Assembly: GCA_036278875.1 (NCBI GenBank)
Contig: DASUKF010000037.1
Coordinates: 1-46,126, forward strand
DNA length: 46,126 bases
From: JANWLD01 sp036278875
GTDB taxonomy: Bacteria > Patescibacteriota > Saccharimonadia > Saccharimonadales > 2-12-FULL-41-12
Reading direction: 5' to 3'
Position numbers and translations under genes: made by a program. This document shows, piece after piece, positions 7,261 to 15,386 of the stretch (position 1 is the stretch's first letter; each line of letters starts with the position of its first letter). The notes beneath the pieces were generated by a model, which searched no databases, was not told the DNA's origin, and saw nothing but the letters and a program-made list of their open reading frames with translations.

Positions 7261-8321
7261 AGCACAGATACGTAATGGCACTGTTGATAGCTGCCCATAA
7301 CGAAGAGATCGTATTAGCCAATACTCTGAATCTGGCCATAAAAGCCGGAATGAAACCGGAGCATATATATGTAGTAGATGATTGTTCCGATGATTCTACG
7401 GGCCGCGTTGCCCGCTCTATTTTGGGTAAAGAAAATGTCTGCCGGGTTAGGCGTAGCGGCAAGGGCCTGGCTCTTAGTAAAGGGGCGAAAAAATTCGCAC
7501 TGAGCGAAGGGTACAGATGGATACATGTGGCGGACGCAGACGGCGGTTTCTCTAAGGATTACTTTAGAATCTTAAGAAGGGATTTGCGAGTAAAATACGC
7601 GGCCGGTACTGGGTATGTGCGCAGTTTTCCAGGCCATACAGTGGGCCAATACAGGGTTTTTGAATATACCATAGGCATGGAGATTCACAGACGCTTCCAG
7701 GCGCTCACCAACACAATTGCTATCATCCCAGGCCCCACATCATGCTTCCGGCATGATATTTTTAATCGCATAAATTTCGCAAATAATTCGCTGACCGAAG
7801 ATTTTGACGTGACGCTACAGATTCATCGTAATAAATTAGGTAAGATACAATTCATACCGGAAGCCGTAGCGTACACACAAGATCCTGGGACTTTCACGGA
7901 TTTTGTAAGGCAGATTATCCGCTGGAACCGAGGTATTATGCAAGGAATAGTCCGACACAAGGTAGGCCGACGTTTCAAAATGCTAGACAGCTACCTCACG
8001 TACCAATTGTTAGAAAACTTCATGTTCTTTGTCAGCTACTTTATTTTCATACCGTATCTCTCCCTGTCGCAGCACGATACGAACATTCCTGCGCTGGCTT
8101 TCCTGATAGACGTGGCCATAATATTCATATTAACCGTACTCGTTGCCATGAAAAGCCGTAGAATGGATATCTTAAGCGCCTTCCCTCATATTTATCTTTT
8201 TAGGTGGATTTCTCTGATGGTTTTTATAAAAACCTTTACAGAAGTAGTAATACTTAGAAAATTCAGGGATACAGAAGGCATCTGGGACAGTAGCGGTCGT
8301 TACAGACTACAAGCTAACTAA
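7257..8321 (+). CDS. Family 2 glycosyltransferase, membrane-associated
   Basis: 354 residues. The GT-A domain opens with ALLIAAHNEE, then VVDDCSDDSTGR, the metal motif HVADADGG, TEDFD and a RWNRG motif (QxxRW variant), followed by at least three C-terminal hydrophobic spans from about residue 240. This layout fits processive or polyprenyl-linked GT2 enzymes (IcaA/PgaC-like). It overlaps the deacetylase by 4 nt. A GT2 coupled to a NodB deacetylase is the arrangement of poly-N-acetylglucosamine systems (icaA/icaB, pgaC/pgaB), so a partly deacetylated hexosamine polymer is a reasonable inference. It ends convergent with the sortase, overlapping by 4 nt. Confidence 0.87.
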   Translation: MKHRYVMALLIAAHNEEIVLANTLNLAIKAGMKPEHIYVVDDCSDDSTGRVARSILGKENVCRVRRSGKGLALSKGAKKFALSEGYRWIHVADADGGFSKDYFRILRRDLRVKYAAGTGYVRSFPGHTVGQYRVFEYTIGMEIHRRFQALTNTIAIIPGPTSCFRHDIFNRINFANNSLTEDFDVTLQIHRNKLGKIQFIPEAVAYTQDPGTFTDFVRQIIRWNRGIMQGIVRHKVGRRFKMLDSYLTYQLLENFMFFVSYFIFIPYLSLSQHDTNIPALAFLIDVAIIFILTVLVAMKSRRMDILSAFPHIYLFRWISLMVFIKTFTEVVILRKFRDTEGIWDSSGRYRLQAN

Positions 8322-9085
8322 AACGGAGCCGAAAAGGCGCTTCGGCTGAGATTTACAGCTTTTTGGCTAAATTTGCGCTCAAATTTGAGTTTCTCTTCAG
8401 GACTTAAAGCGCCTCCCTGGTGTTCACCGGACTTCGGACTTACCTGCCGGGCTGTTATAACCAGGCGGAACTTATTTACTCCTATAGGCGTGCAGGTAAT
8501 AAGTGACAGCGTATGTGCATCTTCCGGCTGTTTAAGTACGGTAAAATCAGTAGGCTTAACAACTAATCTGCCGGTTACCCTGTATAAGTAGCGTACATTT
8601 TTATAGTCAATAGCTATTTCATCTTTGTTTTTTAATTTATCTAATAGCGTGAATATGTATTTGTAATGGCCCGGTGACCATAACTGGCCGCTTGAATGAC
8701 CGAATATAACTACGTTTCCGTCATGTCCCGGCAGAGCCGTAGTGTTGTAATGGACCACCCCTTCTCTTAATTTTAACTGGACTTCATCTTCGTTATATGG
8801 GGACACGCCGAAGATTATCGGAGCTTTAACATTTAGTTTTGGTATATAAATAGTAGGATTTTTGTTCGGTCTTATAGCCACTGCGCTGACAACGGTGTTC
8901 CCGATAGAAGAACTGTTCAAATCATAGAGAACCTGCGCATAAAACCACTGTATATTTAAAACGGCAATGACGGTAACGGTCGCCAGCAATCCCATAAGAG
9001 GCGGTTTGAGATTTCCCTTATAGCTCAGTTCAACCTTGTCCAGTCGCTTGGGGTCGGGCTTCTGCTTTTTACCAAACAGTAACAT
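8318..9085 (-). CDS. Sortase (class D/E-like transpeptidase)
   Basis: 255 residues from the ATG at 9085. One membrane span (about 31-50) is followed by a sortase barrel with catalytic His130 (VIFGHSSG), Cys198 (LITCTPIG) and probably Arg207 (KFRLVI). Sortases cleave LPXTG between Thr and Gly and join the protein to a cell-wall amine. A candidate substrate is encoded at 6202. The ATG at 9085 is preferred over a TTG at 9127: a TATAAT (9095-9100) ends 9 nt before it, a leaderless-type arrangement, and no Shine-Dalgarno is present at either. Confidence 0.92.
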   Translation of the reverse strand: MLLFGKKQKPDPKRLDKVELSYKGNLKPPLMGLLATVTVIAVLNIQWFYAQVLYDLNSSSIGNTVVSAVAIRPNKNPTIYIPKLNVKAPIIFGVSPYNEDEVQLKLREGVVHYNTTALPGHDGNVVIFGHSSGQLWSPGHYKYIFTLLDKLKNKDEIAIDYKNVRYLYRVTGRLVVKPTDFTVLKQPEDAHTLSLITCTPIGVNKFRLVITARQVSPKSGEHQGGALSPEEKLKFERKFSQKAVNLSRSAFSAPF

Positions 9086-9145
9086 AACTATATTATTATA
9101 TAACTTTGTTGTTTCTTTAGCAAACAATTATTCTAAATGCTAATG

Positions 9146-9979
9146 TTATCCGACCTTATAACCCTTGCTAGAGGTTACTGTTTTCTTCCAGGGTCCATTT
9201 GGTACTTTGCTGGCTTTGACAAATTTCCAGCTGCAAGTGTCTACATCGGCTAATCCTAGATAGTCTCTTACTGCGGGTGAAACATCCAGGCCGGCCTTAG
9301 CTCCGTATGTGTTCTTTGGCGTAGAATTTCCAAAAACGTAATTCACATCATCCGTTTCATACGGCCCCACATCCTCCCACTGGGCATAGGTTGTTTTACC
9401 GTGGCTTTTTATCATTATCCAACTGTTTTTACACCATGAGTAATTTCTTAAATCGGGCTTATCCTTATTCGGGCAAAGAATCGACGTGTTTTTTCTTTTG
9501 CCTGCTTGGTTTAGATCATCATAAGGCAGCGCAATATAAAACGGGTTCTCCTTGGGTTTGAATGATTTGGGCCGGTAGCCTGTTCTGTACAGCGGGTTGT
9601 CAAACCCGCCGTATTCGTCTTGCCAGTCATTTATCCACGCGCTTGAAAGATTCGATATAAAATTATTGTCTTTGTCTGCGGGTTCGCCGACCCAGAAAAT
9701 GGTTGTGATTACGGTTTTTAGAGTATCTTTCTGGGACTTTCTATCCGTTTTAACGGGTTTTACTTTATGTGGTTTTCTGAACAATACGGTATAAGAAAAG
9801 TTCGGTGCTGAAAAAGTAGAGCCATTCTCACTATATATGCTTGAATTCTGTACCAGCAAACCCAAGACACCTACTATCAGTAACGCCAATATCGAATACA
9901 GGACAAACCGTTCGATATACCAGAATTTGTATATACCTTTGTGTACGGAATAGCTCTTATAGCTGGGCCAGAACTTCAT
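9146..9979 (-). CDS. Membrane-anchored extracellular protein, possible double-psi beta-barrel (RlpA-like) domain
   Basis: 277 residues, with one N-terminal span (about 26-47) and then a long extracellular part with Cys residues (SILCPNK, SWCKNSW, DTCSW) that could form disulfides. The region TYAQWEDVGPYETDD...GLDVSPAVRDYLGL resembles the DxGP...DLSxxAxxxLG pattern of RlpA/expansin-type wall proteins; this is a pattern match, not a firm assignment. The start overlaps the upstream deacetylase stop by 23 nt on the same strand, so the two are one operon. Confidence 0.7.
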   Translation of the reverse strand: MKFWPSYKSYSVHKGIYKFWYIERFVLYSILALLIVGVLGLLVQNSSIYSENGSTFSAPNFSYTVLFRKPHKVKPVKTDRKSQKDTLKTVITTIFWVGEPADKDNNFISNLSSAWINDWQDEYGGFDNPLYRTGYRPKSFKPKENPFYIALPYDDLNQAGKRKNTSILCPNKDKPDLRNYSWCKNSWIMIKSHGKTTYAQWEDVGPYETDDVNYVFGNSTPKNTYGAKAGLDVSPAVRDYLGLADVDTCSWKFVKASKVPNGPWKKTVTSSKGYKVG

Positions 9980-11207
9980 TTATGGCCTGTCGTACCGTAA
10001 CTGCGCTGGCACCGGAATTTTTGATATATGACAGTTCCGCCTCAAAATCGGAAGGCGTAGTGCTATACAACTCGTCCGAGGGAACCACGGGTGTTTTTGC
10101 TATTTCGTGATAGACCAGTATAAGCCATGCCTTCTGCTTTATGGCAGAGTCTATCCATGCCTTTACTTGAGTTTGGCTTATATCATTGTCAACCTCATAT
10201 ATCTTGAGCGCCGTCAGGTCCAAATTATCCTTGGTATTAAACCCACGGTTAACCGTGCGCTGACTTTGATAGAACTGCTTGCCAATGGAAGCCGTGTTGG
10301 TGTTATATGCCCCGTAAGGATATGCGAAATCCCGTACGGGAACTCCGATAAGGTTTTGCAAATACGTCTGACTACCGGACATTTCTCTTGATATGGCGGA
10401 TTTTGACAATGTAGTCAAATCAGGATGCGATATCGTGTGTGAGCCTATTTCGTTGCCCGCAGTATACAGATTTTTTACCTGTGTAGAGCTCATATAATCG
10501 GGCTGGTCGTCTACTTCGCCGGATATTATGTAAAACGTAGCCTGCAGGCCGTATTTACTTAGCAAGGGGAAGGCATTTTTATATTGGTTTGCCCATCCGT
10601 CGTCAAATGTGATGCTTATAAGAGGACGGTTGAACCCGGTTGGCTTAGGGCTTGTAATTGAACCCGATGAAGTAAGGCTGTAGTCATCCGTAGTTAGCTT
10701 TCCGTTGCTCTTGATGTAGTGATAAATAGTAACCTGTCTAGTGGCAGGGGGTGTAACAAAAACGAATTTCGCTTGCTTCCAACCTGCGCTGGCCGGCAAA
10801 TCACCCAGGTGTATGTATTTAGAAGTATCAGAAGCGGTTGTAACCATAAGGTCTACACCGCTTTTCGTGTTGGATTTATACCAATCGCTAAAAACAAATG
10901 AAGCGTTCGGACTTACTTTAATCGCATCCGGATACCATTTTGCATCACCCTTTTTGTATTTTTTGACTGTCACGGATAGGCTGTGTGAGCTCTTATGCCC
11001 ATAAGACTCATAAGTAAATTTGGATTTATTCTTACCCCATTTATCTTTGTTCCAGTGATCTGGCAGATTATTTGTAAAATTCTCAACCGAAGAATTAGCT
11101 ATTAAATTATCCGTTGTTGCTGACGCATGAATTACAAACAATGCTAGCAACAAAGAGGCACTAACTAAAAATATGATTATCCGCCTGAAAGATACGCCGC
11201 CATACAT
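9957..11207 (-). CDS. Secreted polysaccharide deacetylase with N-terminal beta-sandwich module
   Basis: 416 residues. A signal peptide or anchor (about 8-30, ending in HASA) is followed by a domain at about 33-180 that starts NLIANSSVE and looks like a carbohydrate-binding beta-sandwich, then a CE4/NodB domain with TFDDGW, HTISHPDL, FAYPYGAYN and LVYHEI. The metal site DD...HxxxH is intact. It is the second NodB gene within 5 kb. A promoter lies directly upstream with a -10 only about 10 nt before the ATG. Confidence 0.9.
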   Translation of the reverse strand: MYGGVSFRRIIIFLVSASLLLALFVIHASATTDNLIANSSVENFTNNLPDHWNKDKWGKNKSKFTYESYGHKSSHSLSVTVKKYKKGDAKWYPDAIKVSPNASFVFSDWYKSNTKSGVDLMVTTASDTSKYIHLGDLPASAGWKQAKFVFVTPPATRQVTIYHYIKSNGKLTTDDYSLTSSGSITSPKPTGFNRPLISITFDDGWANQYKNAFPLLSKYGLQATFYIISGEVDDQPDYMSSTQVKNLYTAGNEIGSHTISHPDLTTLSKSAISREMSGSQTYLQNLIGVPVRDFAYPYGAYNTNTASIGKQFYQSQRTVNRGFNTKDNLDLTALKIYEVDNDISQTQVKAWIDSAIKQKAWLILVYHEIAKTPVVPSDELYSTTPSDFEAELSYIKNSGASAVTVRQAINEVLAQL

Positions 11208-11217
11208 ACTTAAAGTA

Positions 11218-11247
11218 TATATAACTATAGACTGGCGTTTATGTCAA
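11218..11247 (-). promoter_or_regulatory. Promoter of the deacetylase operon
   Basis: On the minus strand, TTGACA (11242-11247), 18-nt spacer, TATATA (11218-11223). The start codon follows 10 nt after the -10, so the transcript has at most a few leader bases. Confidence 0.6.
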
Positions 11248-11252
11248 TTTAC

Positions 11253-11501
11253 TTATTTGTTTACTGTGTTGTAGAAGTAGGCAGCCAGCGCACCGAAAAC
11301 AGCACCGTCAACAAAGCCCCATATGCCACCGATTATAGAACCCCAAAACGTCGTATCATAACCTCTGTATAACGAGCTAAATGCGCTCACCAGCGGGTCA
11401 CCCCAGTCTATGCTTGACGCGGCCAGCCAGCCGAGAGCCAAGACATAAAGTCCCCAGGTAAGACCTATGGCTATTGAAAGTTTCTTTATATTAAGCTTCA
11501 T
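11253..11501 (-). CDS. Small two-span membrane protein, holin-like family
   Basis: 82 residues: basic start, span 1 (about 8-30), loop ending SLYRGYDTTFWGS, and span 2 with the glycine-rich IIGGIWGFVDGAVFGALAAY. The SLYxGY plus WGFxDG pattern matches a widespread small family often labelled bacteriophage holin. No phage genes are nearby, so a housekeeping membrane role is equally likely. AAAGGAG lies before the ATG. Confidence 0.7.
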   Translation of the reverse strand: MKLNIKKLSIAIGLTWGLYVLALGWLAASSIDWGDPLVSAFSSLYRGYDTTFWGSIIGGIWGFVDGAVFGALAAYFYNTVNK

Positions 11502-11639
11502 AACACACTCCTTTATTAGGCTTATGCTTCCATTAATAGCACGCTTGGATAATTGTTGGCAACTTTACACTAATAATCTTGGCTTTCTATCTAAGAAGTG
11601 CTTGAATGTAAACATAAGTACTTAATAAAAGGCAATGAT

Positions 11640-12179
11640 ATGGCAAAAAATGTAACCAACGGCGCCAGGGCTGCATATGTCTGGGGCGTGACCCGGATAG
11701 TATTGGGCTTAATATTTCTTTGGGCTTTCGCAGATAAACTCTGGGGGCTCGGATATTCAACATGCGCGGATGCCGGGGCCGGTACAATAAACAGGTATTG
11801 TGATGCGGCGTGGATGCATGGCGGTTCGCCTACCAGCGGTTTCTTGCAGCATGCCACCAAAGGTCCGTTCGCAGATATTTTCCAGAATATAGCCAATAAC
11901 GGCCTCGTGGACTGTTTTTTCATGCTGGGACTGCTGGGCATAGGCTTGGCCCTGGTGCTGGGTATTTTTGTACGTCTTGGGACTTTCTTTGGCTCAGTCT
12001 TACTGGCGCTGATGTATCTTGCGGCATTACCACCATCTACGAACCCTGTGCTTGATGAACACATTGTCTATATACTGGTGCTCATAGGCCTATGTTACGT
12101 AAACGGACAGCAAAAACTTGGTTTTGGTTCATCCTGGAAGAATATCGGTCTTGTTAAAAAATACCCCGTCCTGCGGTAA
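11640..12179 (+). CDS. DoxX/DoxD-like four-span membrane protein
   Basis: 179 residues. Starts with VTRIVLGLIFLWAFADKLWGLG, the first-span pattern of the DoxX family, followed by a loop with GSPTSGFL and GPFADIF and three more spans (GLLGIGLALVLGIFVR, GSVLLALMYLAALPPS, HIVYILVLIGL). DoxX-like proteins act in membrane redox reactions with quinones or thiols. The ATG at 11640 is chosen because AAAGG lies 7 nt upstream. It stands just before an FMN-binding/ApbE/flavin-reductase set on the same strand, which suggests a shared redox role. Confidence 0.8.
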   Translation: MAKNVTNGARAAYVWGVTRIVLGLIFLWAFADKLWGLGYSTCADAGAGTINRYCDAAWMHGGSPTSGFLQHATKGPFADIFQNIANNGLVDCFFMLGLLGIGLALVLGIFVRLGTFFGSVLLALMYLAALPPSTNPVLDEHIVYILVLIGLCYVNGQQKLGFGSSWKNIGLVKKYPVLR

Positions 12180-12235
12180 TCGTTGTCTGCTATCTCAGTA
12201 TTCTTTAAGCAAAAACTCATATACTACGCTTGATA

Positions 12236-12715
12236 ATGCAAAATCTTAAGAAAATAATCCTCTCATTAGGCGTAGTGTTGGCTTTTATCGCCTACAGCTG
12301 GCAGCAGAGGCACGACAGTTCGCCCACTATAGAAACTCCTCCGGACATAAACCCTGCCAGTCCTACGACCGCTAATGTGTCTTCGGGGGCATCCTCAGGT
12401 CAAACAAGTACTCCAAGCGCCAGCGCTAAGTATAAAGACGGTACATACACCGGCTCAGTAGAAGATGCTTATTACGGTGACATCCAGGTGCAGGCGGTGG
12501 TAAGCGGCGGCAAAATAACCGATGTAAAGTTTTTAAAATATCCTGATGATCAGGAAAATTCAATATACATAAATCAGCAGGCAATGCCCTATCTTAGACA
12601 AGAAGCGATTGCCGCGCAGAGTTCCGACGTAAACATAATCACCGGTGCTACGGACACTGCCCAGGCATTCATCCGTTCTATGGATGATGCTTTGAATCAG
12701 GCAAGAAGAGGCTAA
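12236..12715 (+). CDS. Membrane-anchored FMN-binding domain protein (NqrC/RnfG-like flavoprotein)
   Basis: 159 residues. An N-terminal anchor (about 5-20) and a Ser/Thr/Pro-rich linker precede an FMN-binding domain (about 65-155) with KDGTYTG, GKITDVKF and the flavinylation motif ITGATDTAQAF. In this family FMN is joined by a phosphoester to the Thr of the GAT motif by ApbE, which is the next gene with no gap. The domain should lie outside the membrane. TATACT (12220-12225) ends 10 nt before the ATG and there is no Shine-Dalgarno. Confidence 0.9.
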   Translation: MQNLKKIILSLGVVLAFIAYSWQQRHDSSPTIETPPDINPASPTTANVSSGASSGQTSTPSASAKYKDGTYTGSVEDAYYGDIQVQAVVSGGKITDVKFLKYPDDQENSIYINQQAMPYLRQEAIAAQSSDVNIITGATDTAQAFIRSMDDALNQARRG

Positions 12716-13453
12716 ATGAAACAGACTGAGTTGATAATGGGTATGCCTATAACGGTAGAGATAGCAGGCAGCGGCGATGAAAACCTGCTTAAGAAAGTGT
12801 TTGATTATTTCCGCTATGTAGACGGCAAGTACAGCACTTATAAGGAAGATAGCGAAATATCGATGATAAATAAGGGCTTAGCTGAAAAAAACTGGAGCGA
12901 TGAGATGAAACATGTCCTAAAGCTATGCGAGGACACCAAGCACCAGACTATGGGCTATTTTGATATAGAAAAAGACGGCAAATTGGACCCGTCAGGCCTG
13001 GTAAAAGGCTGGGCTATCAGGAATGCCGCAAACCTTTTAAAGAAACATGATGCTCAAGACTTTTACATAGACGCGGGAGGCGATATACAGGTGTCCGGCG
13101 TAAATGCGGACGGAGAACTATGGAAAATCGGTGTAAGAAATCCATTTAATAGGAGTGAGCTTATAAAATCTTTGCGCTTAAAAGATGGCGGTATAGCTAC
13201 ATCCGGTACAGCTGTCCGCGGAAGGCACATATACAACCCGAAAAATACCTCTAAAAGACCAGTCGAGGCCGTATCCCTTACGGTGGTAGGTCCGGACATA
13301 TATGAAGCCGACCGGTTTGCGACTGCTGCTTTTGCAATGGGTCCGGACGGTATACATTTTATAGAATCTCTGGCCGGATATGAGGGGTATCAGGTCACCA
13401 ATGATAAGATGGCGACAGAAACCAGCGGACTAGCGAGGTATGTACATGTTTAA
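12716..13453 (+). CDS. apbE: FAD:protein FMN transferase
   Basis: 245 residues, a little short for the family because the first part is compact and no signal peptide is present. Family motifs: DPSGLVKGWA, YIDAGGDIQ, SGTAVRGRHIYNP and EADRFATAAFAMG, the last with the metal and active-site Asp. It transfers FMN from FAD to Thr/Ser of target proteins; the evident target is the FMN-binding protein directly upstream. The ATG abuts the upstream stop, and the 3' end overlaps the next gene by 14 nt. The lack of a signal peptide raises the question of which side of the membrane it works on. Confidence 0.93.
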   Translation: MKQTELIMGMPITVEIAGSGDENLLKKVFDYFRYVDGKYSTYKEDSEISMINKGLAEKNWSDEMKHVLKLCEDTKHQTMGYFDIEKDGKLDPSGLVKGWAIRNAANLLKKHDAQDFYIDAGGDIQVSGVNADGELWKIGVRNPFNRSELIKSLRLKDGGIATSGTAVRGRHIYNPKNTSKRPVEAVSLTVVGPDIYEADRFATAAFAMGPDGIHFIESLAGYEGYQVTNDKMATETSGLARYVHV

Positions 13454-14966
13454 GCCCATAGATTACCTGCTGGACCGCATAACCATGTACCGGCTGCTAC
13501 TTTACTACTTGATAGTGCTAGTAGCCGCAGCCACAGGATTCAGTGCATTGGGTATCCTGCAATATAACCCCGTGACCGTAGGCGGTTCGGCGCTTTACCT
13601 AGTTGCAATATGCTGGATATCGAACAAAGTGTTCGCATATGTCTTTGAGACACCGGCCAACATAGAATCCAGCCTTATCACCGCCCTTATCCTGAGCCTT
13701 ATCATCACGCCCCTGGATAATCTGCATAACGCGCTGTTTCTAAGCGCGGCAGGGATCTTAGCGATAGCGTCAAAGTACATACTGGCTATAAAAAAGAAGC
13801 ATATATTCAATCCGGCGGCGGTTGCCGTGGTGCTGACATCCTTCGGGGCACACCAAGCGGCCAGCTGGTGGGTCGGTACCACTGCCATGCTGCCGTTAGT
13901 TATAGCCGGAGGATTGCTTGTGATCAGAAAAGTCCAGCGTGTACAGATGGTTTTAATATTTTACGCCACCGCTTTTCTTTCTATAGGCTTTTTTACTTAT
14001 ATCAACAATGGCGATGTCCTAGACAGTTTGCAAAGAGCCCTTCTGCATTCTTCGCTCTTTTTCCTGGCTTACGTAATGCTCACAGAACCGTTCACTTCAC
14101 CTGTTACCGGTAGAAGCAGAGCATGGTATGCCGCCCTGGTGGGCCTTATTTTTTCACCGCAGGCGCATATATTAGGCATATATTCCACGCCGGAGCTGGC
14201 ACTGATAGTAGGCAATATTTATGCATTTATAGTAAACCCCAAGGTAAAGCTTACGCCCCACCTTACCAAGAGAAAAAGAATAGGGGCAGATGTGGTGGAT
14301 TTCGTTTTCGGACTTAAAAAGCCTATGTCCTACAAGCCCGGTCAATACATGGAGTGGACGCTCGCCCACCAAGGCGCCGATGCCCGCGGTAACCGAAGAT
14401 ATTTTACCTTGGCCTCTTCGCCCACAGAAGATAATCTGCGCTTAGGTGTGAAGTTTTATCCTGAAGGAAGCACCTTTAAGCAGGCAATGCTGCAGATAGA
14501 TAATCATACTTTGCTAGCCGCTTCGAATTTAGGCGGGGATTTCGTACTGCCTGATAACGCCAGCCGGAAATTGGCATTCATAGCCGGAGGAATCGGCGTT
14601 ACACCCTATCGAAGTATGATTAAGTACCTGCTGGATACTAATGACCTGCGCGATATAACCCTTTTATATTCGGAAAAGAAGCCTGAAGACATAGTTTATA
14701 GGAACGTATTTGACCAAGCCGTAGCAAAACTTGGCATAAAGGTGGTTTATACCTTGACTGAGTCTGCGCATGTACCGGCAGACTGGCAAGGCCGGACGGG
14801 AATCATATCGGAACATATGATAAAAGCCGAAGTACCGGATTATTTGGAGCGGGTGTTTTACATATCGGGTCCGCAACCCATGGTTTCGGCGATGAAACAC
14901 ACTCTGCGCAGCCTGGGTGTATCCAGACACCAGATAAAAACCGACTTCTTCCCCGGCTATGCCTAG
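13440..14966 (+). CDS. RnfD/NqrB-like membrane domain fused to NAD(P)H:flavin (FNR-type) reductase
   Basis: 508 residues. The first 265 form an eight-or-so-span membrane domain with RnfD/NqrB landmarks HIFNPAA and MLTEPFTSPVTGRSR. From about 275 a ferredoxin-reductase module follows: flavin motif RRYFTLAS, GGIGVTPYRSM for NAD(P)H, and SGPQPMVSAM (CGPxxM with Ser for Cys). No 2Fe-2S cysteines. Known Rnf and Nqr complexes split these parts between subunits; here one chain could pass electrons from cytosolic NAD(P)H into the membrane and on to the flavinylated protein at 12236. Acceptor and any ion pumping are unknown. Confidence 0.88.
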   Translation: MYMFKPIDYLLDRITMYRLLLYYLIVLVAAATGFSALGILQYNPVTVGGSALYLVAICWISNKVFAYVFETPANIESSLITALILSLIITPLDNLHNALFLSAAGILAIASKYILAIKKKHIFNPAAVAVVLTSFGAHQAASWWVGTTAMLPLVIAGGLLVIRKVQRVQMVLIFYATAFLSIGFFTYINNGDVLDSLQRALLHSSLFFLAYVMLTEPFTSPVTGRSRAWYAALVGLIFSPQAHILGIYSTPELALIVGNIYAFIVNPKVKLTPHLTKRKRIGADVVDFVFGLKKPMSYKPGQYMEWTLAHQGADARGNRRYFTLASSPTEDNLRLGVKFYPEGSTFKQAMLQIDNHTLLAASNLGGDFVLPDNASRKLAFIAGGIGVTPYRSMIKYLLDTNDLRDITLLYSEKKPEDIVYRNVFDQAVAKLGIKVVYTLTESAHVPADWQGRTGIISEHMIKAEVPDYLERVFYISGPQPMVSAMKHTLRSLGVSRHQIKTDFFPGYA

Positions 14967-14967
14967 C

Positions 14968-15192
14968 TTAGAACCATCCAGGCCTTAGCTTTTTGATAGA
15001 AATACGCCAGATGATGTTTATCACGATCATAATGAGTACATATAAAATCTGAAATGACAGACGGGACATACGAGCGTTTAATTTATTCACTAGGATTGCA
15101 AACAACCCTAGCGCTATAGCGACGTATATTAACTGGAGTATCCATATGGAAGCCGGTACATTCAGTAATCTATGCTTCAAGATATGCACCAT
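14968..15192 (-). CDS. Small two-span membrane protein
   Basis: 74 residues with two hydrophobic segments (about 15-36 and 46-62) and basic ends. No family recognised. Convergent with the redox operon, 1 nt from its stop. A TAAAAT ends 6 nt before the ATG. Confidence 0.5.
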   Translation of the reverse strand: MVHILKHRLLNVPASIWILQLIYVAIALGLFAILVNKLNARMSRLSFQILYVLIMIVINIIWRISIKKLRPGWF

Positions 15193-15228
15193 TGTTTTAT
15201 TTTATCATTCTGAATTACTGTTTTTTCA

Positions 15229-15303
15229 TGGCTGGGGCGGCAGGATTCGAACCTGCGAATGCCGGGACCAAAACCCGGTGCCTTACCACTTGGCCACGCC
15301 CCA
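15229..15303 (-). tRNA. trnQ: tRNA-Gln (anticodon TTG)
   Basis: Minus-strand cloverleaf with acceptor stem TGGGGCG/CGCCCCA, discriminator G, encoded CCA, anticodon loop TTTTGGT and the T-loop GGTTCGAATCC. Confidence 0.95.
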
Positions 15304-15371
15304 TTACCTCAAGTCATTCTACTATATTTGATGTCCTTCTCTAAAAACCAGGAGTAAATGAGCCGTTTTGC

Positions 15372-15377
15372 TACAAT
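15372..15377 (+). promoter_or_regulatory. -10 element of the M15 peptidase gene
   Basis: TACAAT with TGC directly before it (extended -10), ending 9 nt before the ATG at 15387. The same TTTTGCTACAATT string recurs upstream of tRNA-Thr at 45609-45620. Confidence 0.5.
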
Positions 15378-15386
15378 TAAAAGATA

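Noticed and set aside
8324..8350. AGCCGAA/TTCGGCT stem at the convergent GT2-sortase ends
   Set aside because: It lies in the sortase coding end and has no T-run on either strand, so a terminator call is not supported.
11253..11501. Prophage remnant signalled by the holin-like protein
   Set aside because: No other phage gene, integrase or attachment site within the window.
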